Below the pieces are notes generated by a model. That model made no database searches. It was not told where the DNA came from and saw only the letters and a list, made by a program, of their open reading frames with translations. Shown here in pieces: positions 35,154 through 46,066 of a DNA stretch of 64,000 nucleotides. The stretch comes from Siphonodentalium dalli (taxonomy: Eukaryota; Mollusca; Scaphopoda; Gadilida; Siphonodentaliidae), in assembly GCA_032622095.1 (NCBI GenBank), contig CP136068.1:122331989-122395988 (forward strand), written 5' to 3'. The number at the start of each line of letters is the position of its first letter. Position 1 is the stretch's first letter. The position numbers and the translations under genes are program-made.

Positions 35154-35300
35154 CTGCTTCGTGTGTTGAATGCTATAAAGTTCCCCGTCAGAACATCAAA
35201 AAGTTCCCATATTTTAAACGGGGGGAATATAATCTCTACGTGCGTAGCCAGAATAGAAATTCATGATATGATCTAATACTTGTCGACCCATTCCTATATT
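35154..35300 (-). pseudogene. Exon K, third copy, broken
   Basis: After a TATTTATCTCATAG acceptor the minus strand reads GMGRQVLDHIMNFYSGY in the frame of exon K, then shifts. FPPFKIWEL and SDGELY equivalents are recovered in the other frames. The donor position reads CAG|GGAATA instead of GTAATA, so splicing would fail. The nucleotide match to 32380-32535 is close around GTTCTGAYGGGGAACTTTAT. Confidence 0.5.
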
Positions 35301-35847
35301 CTATGAGATAAATATACTCAGCACATGCTTTGGAAACAGACAATCGTACATTTTACTACCATATAAAGGCTTGAACTAAATTTCAAAATAATTATTTATT
35401 ATTATATTTTAATAATTATTATTATGTTCCTGCCAGGAAACCCCCCTTGTACTATTGTCATCAAGGACCATTGTTCTCACAGGGCCAAATAAGAACCAAC
35501 AGAATCGCCGCATCGCGCATCGACAACGCCGGAAAAGCTTGCGGGGACAAATACGTCACAAGTTCACAAACATGGCGACATCGAGATCGGGAACTCACTT
35601 ATTTCGGTGTATCGTACTGTCTCACCGAGCACTGAGCGTGATTTTTAACATGAGTGGAATGTAAACGTACAATTTACAACGCACTTGATAGAACTTTCTG
35701 TAACATAATGCCATTGAAGGTTAACGCACTTTCTCACCAACATGGGAGCGCGTGATTGGAAATAAATAGGTGTACTACGTATATCAACTGTACTTGGTAG
35801 AACTTGATGGCTGGTGATATAAAGCCATTGAAGGTTAAACACATTAT
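35301..35847. other. Intergenic, weak small frames
   Basis: A GC-richer patch (35480-35640) includes AACATGGCGACATC, a good start context, but the frame has only 30 codons. No gene is called. Confidence 0.3.
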
Positions 35848-36006
35848 GGCTGGTTATTTCATGGTATTGCCACTGAGTCCATATAGTTTAGTATAAGCGG
35901 TAACGACCGTGCAAACAAACACACTGGTTATACGCTGTGATCTGATCCCAGTTAGGCAAACCGAACGATAACATGAGCGTAAAATCCTACTGTGATTACC
36001 CACGAT
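35848..36006 (+). repeat. Local repeat unit H, part 2, copy 1
   Basis: It matches 37350-37508 and 39325-39485 over blocks such as GCAAACCGAACGATRAMATG and GTAAAATCCT. It ends in CCCACGAT, which is duplicated at 36608-36615 by the adjoining hAT insertion. Confidence 0.75.
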
Positions 36007-36607
36007 CAGGGTCCGCGCTGGACCGAAATTTACTTTTGCCAAATAAAAATATTTTTTGCCAAATTCTATCAGATTTTGCCAAATGTTATCCCTGATATAG
36101 TATAATTTTCTTCAACCTTGTTTGAATTTTATGTTTCGACACTCGCGGTTTGAACAACAACGTTTGCTATTGATAGGAAAGCAGTTAGTTAATAATTATA
36201 CTCGCATCTCTATTGTGGTTTATCTTACAACAATAAACCAATCACCGAACAATACAATGGTAGAAGAGTTGCTTCATCACAAGTGAACATCACAAGATGA
36301 TTAGCTATGTAAACACCACCACCACATTAAATACTGGTAATCCATCCACTCATCGATAATAATCTTACCAGATTAACTGCATCTTAATGGAGGTGTTAAC
36401 TTTTCCGAAAACATATAAAACACCACTAATATAATTCTATTGTAATATTTTCCTAAAAATGAATGGTATTGATTGACTGATATTTTTCAACTTTATGGAG
36501 GAATTAAAAAGTGACTTGCCAAAACTTTTGCCAAATGAAAATATATTTTGCCAAATGTGAATTATTTTTGCCTTTGGCGAATTTGGCAAGTGGCAGCGCG
36601 AACCCTG
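36007..36607. mobile_element. Non-autonomous hAT element
   Basis: It starts CAGGGTCCGCGCTGG and ends CAGCGCGAACCCTG. The 8 bp CCCACGAT are duplicated exactly on both sides (35999-36006 and 36608-36615). Repeated TTTTGCCAAAT phrases occur near both ends. There is no transposase frame. The interruption is confirmed by unit H, which continues on the far side. Confidence 0.85.
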
Positions 36608-36640
36608 CCCACGATCACATATGCATGCTCTGCTGCTATA

Positions 36641-36908
36641 AAATAAAAGAAGTAGCTCTTCAAAACATTCGGCCTAATGCTTTCTTCAGTTGATATTAAT
36701 CAGATGGTGGCATTCAGGTAAACATCCAAATAACAATGGCGGATATTTTACAACCAATAAATATTCTCGAAATTGATATGTTGTAAAATATCCGCCATTG
36801 TTATTTGTATGTTTACCTGAATGCCACCATGTGATTTAGTCTGAATAATATCAACAGAAAAACCCCTAAAGCCGAAGGCCTTTTGAAGAGCGGCTTCTTT
36901 TATTTGTT
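36641..36908. mobile_element. Palindromic MITE inside unit H
   Basis: The arms pair from AATAAAAGAAG (left) to CTTCTTTTATT (right), with a near-perfect central section CATGGTGGCATTCAGG / CCTGAATGCCACCATG and GGCGGATATTTTACAA. The corresponding position in the next unit H (37991) is uninterrupted, so this is a later insertion. Confidence 0.7.
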
Positions 36909-36952
36909 AGCCTAAGGGTCTCTCTTCTCATGGACGTTTATATTTTACTCAA

Positions 36953-37508
36953 AGATTGTCAATCGACAGGTCACCAATATATCACAAACCCTGTTTAGAA
37001 AACCCACTTAGACTCCTTCCCGTAGACGGTTGATGTGCGTTTAAATCGCGGTTAAATACAACGGCTTATGAGGTTCACACTGGGGATGACTAATATGACA
37101 TTAGTGTCTATTTGAGCAATTGTATTCTTCAATTATCCTCACAGCAACTTAAATGTCATTTCTTGCATACATAGATCATATCAATTTCGATAAATTACTT
37201 CAATGCGGCCTAATATAAGGTAACAGGGTAACGACATGCATTATACTGGTTCACCAACTGGAGCGTGTGTGTAAAATGTGGTGTAAAACTGTAAATGGCC
37301 TTGATATAACTTTATGACTGAACTTGATACGTAGGTTAAGCACATATAGCTGGTTATTGCATGGCATTACCTCTGTATCCATAGTTTACTATAAACAATA
37401 ACGTCCATGAAAACAAACACACTGGGTACGTTGTGATTTGATCTCAATTAGCCATGCAAACCGAACGATGAAATGAGAGTAAAATCCTTCTGTTGTTGCC
37501 GACGATCG
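36953..37508 (+). repeat. Local repeat unit H, copy 1-2
   Basis: The unit begins CAAAGATTGTCAATCGACAG and runs to the GACGATCG block. Homologous stretches start at 37991 and about 38705. It holds no supported gene. Confidence 0.75.
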
Positions 37509-37509
37509 C

Positions 37510-37977
37510 ATATGTGACCCGCCATATCAAATCCAGTCGTAAGTCGGGATTTTGTTTAACCCTGTGCCAATGCATTCTCTTATATATGCGAGTCGACCAT
37601 AGGTCGCCTAGCATATATAAGAGAATGCATTGGCCTAACAATTTTTACGATTTTAATAATTTGTTCTTGTATTCTTTAACAATTTTATAATTTCACCCAT
37701 ACAGAGCCCCAGACAAACATTAGCAGACGACACTCTACTATATGCTTCTATATATGTGTGGGGCTCCCTGCAGGGTAATGGATGTTTTTAATTTTATGTC
37801 CTAAAAATTGTAAGAAACATTTATTTTAAAAAACATGATAAAAAATTGTTAAGCCAATGCATTCTCTTATATATGCGAGGCGACCTATGGTCGACTCGCA
37901 TATATAAGATAATGCATTGGCACAGGGTAAAAAAAAATCCCGACTTACGACTGGATTTGACATGGCGGGTCACATAT
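37510..37977 (-). mobile_element. Hairpin element with GTGACCCGCC termini, copy 3
   Basis: Same termini, ATAT flanks, paired hairpins (about 37566-37634 and 37853-37921) and GGGGCTCCC spacer insert as copies 1 and 2. The uninterrupted equivalent in unit H is at 36614-36625 (ATCACATATGCATGC), which places the insertion in CATATG. Confidence 0.85.
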
Positions 37978-37990
37978 GCATGCTCTACTA

Positions 37991-38258
37991 CCAAAGATTG
38001 TCAATCGACAGTTCATCAACATACCACAAACCCGGTTTATTACACCCACTTAGACTCCGTCTCCATAGACGGTTGACGTGAGTTTATATCGAGGTTAAAT
38101 ACATCTATTTATGACGTTAACCTGAAGATGACTGATAAGACCTCAGTGTTTATTTGAACAACAATGTTGTATTCTTCAATTAACTTCACCGCAACCTAAA
38201 ATTAATTTCTTGAATAAATAGGCCATCGAGTTCGAGAAATTACTCCGACGTGGGCTTA
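37991..38258 (+). repeat. Local repeat unit H, part 1, copy 2
   Basis: About 80 percent similar by eye to 36953-37210, sharing TTGTCAATCGACAG and CACTTAGACTCC. It is interrupted at TTA (38256-38258) by a Harbinger-like element. Confidence 0.75.
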
Positions 38259-38618
38259 GTGTACTTTCAGACGACCACGACACAATCGTAAGTGGAAAGA
38301 TTTCCGTCGTAGGAACCGGTAGATGGAGTGCGCATGCTCACGTCAAAATCGTAGGTAAAAAATAATATCAGACAGTGTTTGATTTTAGATGCGATATCGT
38401 GGCGTATCCTTGGTGACCTCCACTTGCGACGTAATCGCAGCCGTGTGTACGTAAAAATCGTAGATGGAAATGGTCGTAGGGTAGTCAATCACATGCTTTA
38501 GAACAACCTACGATATCATAATGCACGTGACATCGCAATCGTCTGAACAAACTATCCACGATCTCGTCGGGCCCGATTCCTCCACTTACGATTGTATCGT
38601 GGTCGTCTGACAGTACAC
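38259..38618. mobile_element. Harbinger-like MITE, family C, copy 2
   Basis: The termini GTGTACTTTCAGACGACCAC and the complementary end (GTCGTCTGACAGTACAC) are flanked by TTA at 38256-38258 and 38619-38621. A 3-bp TTA/TAA duplication is the PIF/Harbinger pattern. Subterminal AATCGTAAGTGG is shared with 9190-9540. It is non-coding. Confidence 0.8.
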
Positions 38619-38699
38619 TTATTCTAGTCATATCATACGAGAAAAAATCCTACTCTGGTGCACCGATCGCATAATTATGCATATTACACTATCAAACAC

Positions 38700-39500
38700 T
38701 CTACAGTTTACCAAATATCACAAACCCGGTTTAGAAAACCAACTTGAAGACGGTTGATGTGAGTTTAAACTCGAGTTTATCCCGAGGTTAAACACATATC
38801 GATTTATGAGGTTTAGTCTAGTGGCAGATGACGAATTTTACCTCAGTATTTATTTGAGGCACAGTGTTGAATTCTTCAATAAACTTCACAGCAACTTAAA
38901 AATTCATTTCTTGAATAAATAGACCATATCAAGTTCGATAAATTCGACTCCATTGTGGGTTTACATAAGGCAACGGTTGTTTGTTTTGTTTGAACATAAG
39001 TTACCAAACTTAGTGAGACTCCTCTCCCCTGGCGTTCAGCTACTGATGAATTAAAATCGATGGTGTTGCAGGAAGGAATTTTTATGAGAATTTTTGTTTG
39101 TTATTTGTATGGGGAGCGGTGTCCCATGTGGTCGACTTATACACATGTATATATAGGGGCTTCCAGTCAAACATGCAGGTTGTAGGCAACGGTTACGTCA
39201 TATCGTGTTGGTTCACCAATGTACACGCTGGATCGTGATTGGGGCGAAAGGAGTGCAAACTGTAAAACGTAAACTGTAATTGATAGAACTTATGACCGAA
39301 TGTTGAAATGTAGGCTACACACATATCGATGGTTATTGTATGGCATGGCTTGGGTGTTCACAGTTTACTATAAACGATAACGACCAAGAAAACAAACGCA
39401 CTGGTTACGTTGTGATAGGATCCCAATTACGCAAACCGAGCGATGAAATGAGCGTAAAATCCTACCGTGATTACCGACGATCGTAACTAGCAGCAACTCA
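38700..39500 (+). repeat. Local repeat unit H, copy 3
   Basis: Part 1 (38705-38965) and part 2 (39325-39485) repeat the unit, with about 230 bp of unit-specific sequence between them. No insertion is visible in this copy. Confidence 0.7.
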
Positions 39501-39640
39501 TAGCGAGGCTTGACAGACCGGAAGACAGCTTCCCCATAATGACCTGACCTCGGGGTCACGTGCGATTTCCGCTTTGATGTCGGCAGACGCTTGGGTTGTT
39601 CGAGGATTGATGTACTGCTCTCGTTTGGGACGGGAAATCA

Positions 39641-39898
39641 ATGTCACGTTACATAACGGCTCACTGGAGAGAAGTACTCACAATATGTATGGTTATTGGT
39701 GCAGTACAATCCGATGATTGTCGAAGATATATAGCGCATTTGCAGCAATTGATCCAATTTGAACTTGATGAAACACATCGGTATCAGTTTGTGGATGTAT
39801 ATAAAAAAGTGAGATACGAACATACCGTGTATATTGTATTTTGTTTTCTACATTAACAGTTCTCATGCCATAACGTGGTTAGAACATTAAAGCATTGA
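39641..39898 (+). CDS. Candidate two-exon small secreted peptide
   Basis: Exon 1 (39641-39808) encodes 56 residues. These are a signal peptide of about 24 residues with hydrophobic core VLTICMVIGAV and likely cleavage after VQS, then a polar helix-prone segment (HLQQLIQFELDETHRYQF). It ends in phase 0 at AAAAAA|GTGAGA. A 51-bp intron closes with a strong acceptor (TTTTGTTTTCTACATTAACAG). Exon 2 (39860-39898) adds 12 residues (FSCHNVVRTLKH) and TGA. An AATAAA follows at 39981. The mature peptide would be about 44 residues with two Cys. The family is unrecognised. The gene sits 150 bp after unit H copy 3 and is absent beside the other copies. Confidence 0.35.
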
Positions 39899-40179
39899 AT
39901 GAATGGAATGTCAGGGGATAGTGTCACAGTATGCAAAACACATAGCGCATTATTGTACTAAGCAGTGCATCGTTAGCGAAAATAAATTGACAAGGAAGGA
40001 CTGCAGATTGCTTCAGTACGTATGAACTACGAAGTTTAGTCATCTACTGACTCCACACTTATGAACCTACGCCCGCACTTAAACCACCAGTTCTCTGTTA
40101 TTGATATACATGTAGGCCCACTGCCCTCCAGAGAAGCTGACTAACAGTTTGCTAACATATATGATGAAAACACCTCTTT

Positions 40180-40460
40180 GCACAAAACCCTGCTTCAACA
40201 TTAGTTGAAACGAATTAATAATCACACAAATGTTATAGCTAACAAATCAACCATAACCCATATAGCAATATGCTCTGGAAGGCACTACACCAAGCGCCAC
40301 AAAATCATGCATGTAAATATGTTCAGCCGTCATCTTGTCAACGTTGTTTTATGCTTAATTGCTTGTTTTGGGAGAGGGGCTTCATAAGTTGACAAAATTT
40401 GTGCCCCGATTTTTTTTGTATTATTATATGCAAATAAAATATGTTTAAAGTCAAACCGTT
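40180..40460 (+). mobile_element. LINE 3' tail, copy 1
   Basis: It is homologous to 41360-41655 over about 270 bp. It ends with GGGAGAGGGGCTTCATAAGT, TTTGTGCCCCG and AAATAAAATATGTTTAAAGTC. The GGGGC and GCCCC blocks can pair in a stem-loop. The same end occurs behind the LINE at 51866-53392, so this is a 5'-truncated copy of that LINE type. Confidence 0.65.
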
Positions 40461-40690
40461 GGCGACACGGGTTCGACTACCTATTTGATTTGAGGATAAG
40501 GAAAGTGAGTGTAACCTGCCCGTATATCTGCGTATAAGCTCAACAGTTTATTACCGAGGATTCGGTGGTTTCTACGTGCAGTGATTTAGAAGCGAAATTA
40601 AACATCTGTGCGGTCTTTCCTTTACAAACGAAACTGTCAACGCAGTGAGGTGGTCTACCGTCTGAAACTAGGAGACACACACACAAACAA
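40461..40690 (+). repeat. SINE-like element, copy 2
   Basis: ACGGGTTCGACTACC resembles a pol III B box. Downstream, TCGGTGGTTTCTACGTGCAG and GCGGTCTTTCC align with 23700-23790. It directly follows a LINE tail. Confidence 0.45.
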
Positions 40691-41359
40691 TACCTGACCA
40701 AAACATTCCGACATTTAGAATCCAGACATGTCTGCCGGTGTATTGCTGATATGAGTCAGCGTTTCATTATGACGGAATCTTACGGGCACATCTCCAGTTC
40801 GAAGCTAGTTAATATAAATTTAATGACACGTGTTTTAACATATCGCTCCAAGAAATTGCATATGCGACGAGAAAGTCCATGCAGTCTGCAATGCAGGGAA
40901 ACCCTTAATGATAATAAAGTTACCTCAACATGTTTCGCTATCGAGAAAAATCAATGTTAATTTGACGCAATTGTTCGCTCTCCACGCGACGAGGTAAAGT
41001 AGGAAGAATACTCACTAAATGTCCCGTCATAGTGCAGACGAATACAGACATAATTCTAATCTCAATGTCTATTAATATCACATACCCCGAAAACAGTATT
41101 TAGCTCTGAACTACCAGTCTTTTCTTTCATCAACATTTGGTCAGACGTCAGTTGTGATGCGAAATCTATCTGGAGCAAATCTGCATTCAAAGCTGAAAAC
41201 ACTAAAAAGGCTACCTGACATTATCAACTGCATGATATTAAATTGAGATAACCCCAGATGTAATGATTGCAGTTACACCAATGCACTCGCATGAATGATA
41301 CTGCAAGACCCATAGCTTGTGATTAAGATAATTGACTCACCTTTATATCTCAACATCAT
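40691..41359. other. Intergenic, nothing recognised
   Basis: One 69-codon frame (40751-40960) shows no domain. Confidence 0.4.
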
Positions 41360-41655
41360 CCAAAAACCCTGCTCCAACATCAGTTAAGACGAACGAAAAA
41401 TCACATAAACCCCACCAAATGTTATAGCTATCAAATCATCCATAACCCATATATAGCAATATGCTCTGGAAGGCACTACACCAATCACCATAAAATCACA
41501 AAATATTGCATGTAAATATGTTCAGCTGTCATCTTGTAAACATTTTGTATCTAAATCGATTGTATTGGGAGAGGGGCTTCATAAGTTGAAAAAACTTGTG
41601 CCCCGATCCCTTTTGTATTATATGCAAATAAAATACGTTTCAAGTCAAGTCAACA
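41360..41655 (+). mobile_element. LINE 3' tail, copy 2
   Basis: It is the longer partner of copy 1. The end reads GGGAGAGGGGCTTCATAAGT, AACTTGTGCCCCGATCCC, then AAATAAAATACGTTTC and a short (AAGTC)n tail. AAGTT and GGGGC pair with AACTT and GCCCC. It is non-coding. Confidence 0.7.
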
Positions 41656-42419
41656 TCATCCATCCTGCAACCATGCACCAATTACCCATTACATGGAATA
41701 GTTTTGGTATGGACCAGAGACACCACCTTAAATCACATGTTTTTGTGTATATGTTGGTTATATAATCAGGCCTTGATCACCTCATCAACGCCAGGGGTTG
41801 TCAGGAAGACATTACTCAATATTAAGACATCCCCTGAGCCGTAATTTCGCTAAAATCCGGATTGAGAATCCAAAGCCGATTACGGGGGGCGGAGCTAATT
41901 TCGGATTCTAGGTCAGATTTTGAAATCCACGTGGTCTCCGAAAATCTCTCCCAGCGTCAAACATGGCTCATGTATTTGACAAAAGTATCATTTGTATCTT
42001 ATATTTATAAAGTGCATGTTTGTTGTGAAATCATGCTTTTCGTCTATGTGTATATACACGGCACATAATTTGCTGCCAATCCGACTTAATCGCATCTTTT
42101 TTTTCAAGTTAAAGTGTGTTTATTGATGTTGGCAAGCATATCTAAACATGACAGCTCTAGGCCTCCTGAATCAAATTCCAAAGATGTTGTGAAGAACACA
42201 CGAAACTTGTCAGTTGAACAGCGACGTGACGACAGGGGTTGCTTGTGTGTCTCGACCCCCACCCCGATTTTTGGTACAATTTGCTAAGCTGTGCAGTCAT
42301 TCATACGTGAGGAAAATCAGGATTATTTTGACTAACTGTTTCAAATAATGATACGTACAAGCCAACAAACGCAACAAACAAACAAACCCGATTTTAAATA
42401 AATACATATACAAACTTAT
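41656..42419. other. Intergenic, nothing recognised
   Basis: Around 41850-41950 TGAGAATCCAAAGCCGATTA and TCCGATTTCGG-type phrases recur imperfectly, and similar ones are seen at 43520-43690 (CCGAATCC, AATCGGATT). No gene is called. Confidence 0.35.
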
Positions 42420-42665
42420 GACTAACTCGGGAGAGGGGGTGTCCAGTGATCTGTATATATGTTCAACTTGTTTTGGTAGTCATGTACGTTGCTTTGCCAT
42501 TACTAATTATTTATTTTTTCAGTGTAATAACATTTGGGAGAGGGGGTACCCTTAAGTGAGTCAGTACTTGTCCCCCAATTCCTTTGTATGTATAAACAAA
42601 TGTATGTGTTATATATCATGTGTTATCTAAATTTGACATATATTTGAAATAAATATATCTAAACT
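42420..42665 (+). mobile_element. LINE 3' tail, copy 3 (diverged)
   Basis: GGGAGAGGGGGTACCCTTAA, then ACTTGTCCCCCAATTCC and AAATAAATATATC follow the same order as copies 1 and 2. The stem is GGGGG/CCCCC in place of GGGGC/GCCCC, so pairing is kept. Confidence 0.5.
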
Positions 42666-42938
42666 AAACTTTGGTACATTCCAGCAGTCGGAAATTTCAT
42701 GCATGACACAACATTAGTTGGACATTAATTTGACACCATATATAGGTTGGCATTGTTCTCATTGTTTGATTTTTTTCAACCAGTGAAAGTTGGTAATTTT
42801 CCAATCTTAGTGTTTGTCAGATTGGATATTTCCAAGGGGAGCAAATTGAATTCTGCGAACCTGTGAGATTGATGTTTGGTTCAAGGGGGGGGGGGGGTGC
42901 AGTTGGCCGTAAATTTGAGGAAACTTCTAGCCACGTCC

Positions 42939-43150
42939 CTAGAACATGTGTCTGTTGTCTATACAGAGACTATTGTGCAAAACGACTGCATTTAACGAAA
43001 CAAAACATGTTAAACATGAAATTGCTATAACATTAAGACTAGATGATAGTACATACGTGTATCTGATAATCCATCGATACCATATAATCCTACTATTTCT
43101 TGAATAAGAAGAAACATTATAATAACGAACACAGCAGAAGACATATCCAT
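42939..43150 (-). CDS. Candidate two-exon small secreted peptide, minus strand
   Basis: The ATG at 43150 opens 31 codons plus one base: MDMSSAVFVIIMFLLIQEIV forms a signal-like hydrophobic stretch, followed by GLYGIDGLSDT. The exon ends at ACAC|GTATGT. A 71-bp intron (42986-43056) ends in TGTTTCGTTAAATGCAG. Exon 2 adds LVLHNSLCIDNRHMF and TAG at 42939-42941. Phases agree (1/1). The product of 46 residues is very short, unrecognised, and could be a coincidence of splice-like signals. Confidence 0.25.
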
Positions 43151-43853
43151 GCAGGTGCATATGAACTCGGTCAATGGTGACGTATCCGCCGAATTCGAAA
43201 TCGACATGCGTTCGGGCGGTATTTTAAGGATGGAATTATGAAATGGACATATGAAAGTGACAATCAACAATGAATTTCAATTTCTTCGCCATCAACCGAA
43301 GTGCTCCCCCAGCGTTACTATCAATAGCGTTATTATTTGGCTAATTTCAGTAATATTCTCCCAGTTTACATTCAATAAAACAAATTTGTCTCCGCATTTA
43401 AAATTCTTTGATATAGATCGTTTATATTCTGCAATAATTTGTACACAAGAGACGGATTCTTATGTTTTATTGTGTTTTTAAACTCTGAGGTGGCGAAATC
43501 TCGGTTTGTTTACATTACGAACATTTGAGTCCGTAATCGGAATCCGAATCCCTATCGGATTCCCACGAAATTAGGATTACGGTCTGTTCGTTTACTGATT
43601 CTGGAAATTTGTGGTCTGTTCTTTTGCCGAACCAAGTCGTACGGGGACAAATCTGTAATCTGAATCCAGAATCCAAATCGGATTTTAGCGAAATAACGCC
43701 TCTAAGTTGGTCATGTTGATGTCGTCCTGAGGTGATGTTGTTTTTATAATTGGTGTTGTTTCGAGGTACTGTTATGGTGATAGTTTTGGTGTAATTTGGA
43801 TGTCATTTAATATTTGAGTTCATTCAAAACCAGAAAGACAGTTCAAAATGTCG
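43151..43853. other. Intergenic, nothing recognised
   Basis: No supported features beyond TCCGAATCC-like phrases at 43530-43690. Confidence 0.4.
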
Positions 43854-44126
43854 TTAACACTTTCTATTAGAAATACTCGCTTATACATAATACATGAGTA
43901 GTTACCCCATGAAATGTTCAGAAAATAAGTACAACAACGACAATGAACATATTATCTGAATGTTTCCCTCTAATGCAAAATAGGAAACTCCCTCCACGTT
44001 TATTATCTTTTAGCCAGTCTCTCATCTGCTGATTTTTCCTGAACACCCGAATAGACCGTAATATACAATTTCTATATATACTAGTATAACCGAGTTGGCG
44101 AATATATTTAGTATAGAAAGCGTTAA
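43854..44126 (+). mobile_element. TTAA-flanked MITE, family G, copy 4
   Basis: It begins TTAACACTTTCTATTAG and ends TTAGTATAGAAAGCGTTAA, with TTAA on both sides. The interior keeps AAATGTTCAGA and CATGAGTAGTTACC as in copy 1. It is non-coding. Confidence 0.65.
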
Positions 44127-44154
44127 AATACAGATCTACGTCAAGCTACCAACA

Positions 44155-44500
44155 GAAATATTGAATGAATGAATGAATGAAAGTTTATTGCAAAGTCACT
44201 TAATATAGCGAAACAAGCACAAACATATTTACACTATGTACACATTCAATCGTGCACACACATTCGTGTGTACATATAGGTGTTATACAGATTCAAATCC
44301 AGTATATAAATATTATATTCATAAAAAAAAACTTAACAGAGAAGCACAATTTAATAACTAGTTTTTGCAATTTCTTAAACGCTATTTCAATGAAAAACAT
44401 ACATTTTGTTTTAGAACGCCCATGTTCTGAAGAGTTAGCAGACCGTGAATCTTTTCCCTGGTGGGATTTTCCAAATAATATTTGGGGATGTACCACTGGC
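44155..44500 (-). mobile_element. LINE 3' tail with (ATTC)n end, minus strand
   Basis: On the minus strand the segment ends GCAATAAACTTTCATTC followed by a four-fold ATTC repeat (44160-44180), as LINE copies with short tandem 3' tails do. The upstream frame (44293-44496) has no recognisable domain. Confidence 0.45.
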
Positions 44501-45676
44501 GGATTTGTTTCAAAAAATGTTATTCATTACCAATATCTGAGGACAAGGTAGCGATGGAATAGTAGGTGTGGCATCTTATTATGGTGGAGTTTGGTGACAA
44601 TTGGTTATCATAATTACTATGCCATAACTAGCCGTGTCGCCCGCTGAGTTTTCACACAATGAGCCTACTGGTTCAATTAGCCCATTGCGTCTCATCAAGG
44701 TTGATCTCTACTCATTACGTATAGCTATATTTTATTGTTTTCTACGATATATATAGTTGCACGATCGTTCAGAATTGTGTTTGACCGTGGCAATCCCCCA
44801 TTCACCCACATGTACGTAGTCCGTTTTATTGGTTTGAATCAAATATATGTTCACCCCCTCTGAGAAACTCATTAGCGTTAGTGCAAACTGCTAGCTTGCA
44901 TGGAGTTATGCAAAAAAATTACGTCTAGGCCTCCACACATAACAATCGAATGTATAATTGATTTATCCCACATTATAGTGGTATTCCATTTGTCTGAGTT
45001 GTATTTTCTGAATCTACTTAGAATTCCTCTTTTTGAACGATTACCATTGTGTGTTTTAGCCGCATATCTCCACAGACAATGGTCCCCGCCTATTTGTTAT
45101 TCGTATATGCAATTACTCAATAAAACATATGTCGTGGTGTGCCATATTGTCCATGCCTTTCATCCAATAGTAGTATGCTGTGTGCCAATTAACGGTGTGA
45201 ATACAAAAGATGATAACAGAAAACTTCCTCAATTACGTTTTAAATCGGGTTTAGCATTGTAGCAATTTTTGCCCGTATAAGCAGTCGATAATGTTCGCAA
45301 TCTGCCAACAATAAATAACAGAGTCATCAAATTGACACACGCGCACTTAACAAAGTGACCCGCGAGCTTGTTTTGTTAAACGTACATATCAATACTATAA
45401 AGTTGTATTCGGTAATTCACTCGAGTACCATTGTAATACACATGGAGAAACCAATCCCTTGTGCCCAAAGCTGTGTCACAGAGAATACTATATGATAAAA
45501 CAATTGGACGACAATAGTATGTGTGTCTGAGTAGATGTGACAAAAGGCTTCTGTAACAAACAAAAACAAGTTTTCAGTTTGACTAACCAATTCGTTTACA
45601 TATATGATGCATGGATCACACATGACCACACCTATATTTGCAGGGATTGGTTTTATAAACTACCACTAATAACCAT
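44501..45676. other. Intergenic, one unsupported long frame
   Basis: A plus-strand frame of 120 codons (44900-45262) is the longest outside transposons and the array. It is hydrophobic and cysteine-containing, with no domain, signal peptide or splice support that I can name. It may be chance. Confidence 0.3.
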
Positions 45677-46066
45677 TTAACCCTTTACCCAACAGAAGGG
45701 CCCTGGGCCAATGCATTCTCTTATATATGCGAGTCGACCATGGGTCGCCTCGCATATATAAGAGAATGCATTGGCTTAACACATTAAAAATTATAAAATT
45801 GTTAAAGAATGTAAGAAAAAATGGTAAAAAAAGATTTTTTTTAGGCCAATGCATTCTCTTATATATGCGAGGCGACCTATGGTCGACTCGCATATATAAG
45901 AGAATGCATTGGCACAGGGTATAACTGTAACTATCACAATGTGGTCAAGGAGCCGGTTCCAATGATATCCATATTTGTATGGTTCTATTGAGACAGACCG
46001 AATATATTTTAGGCTCTTGAAGCTTTATTTGGCCGGTTTTGGCCGGTTTGTTGGGTAAAGGGATAA
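45677..46066 (-). mobile_element. Double-hairpin MITE, family A, copy 5
   Basis: TTAACCCTTTACCCAACAGA at the left, TTGTTGGGTAAAGGG at the right; TTAA on the left and a mutated ATAA on the right. The hairpins lie at about 45708-45775 and 45846-45913, exact reverse complements apart from single changes. Confidence 0.9.

Noticed and set aside
44900-45262. 120-codon hydrophobic plus-strand frame
   Set aside because: No domain, no splice or promoter support and ordinary composition; chance cannot be excluded.
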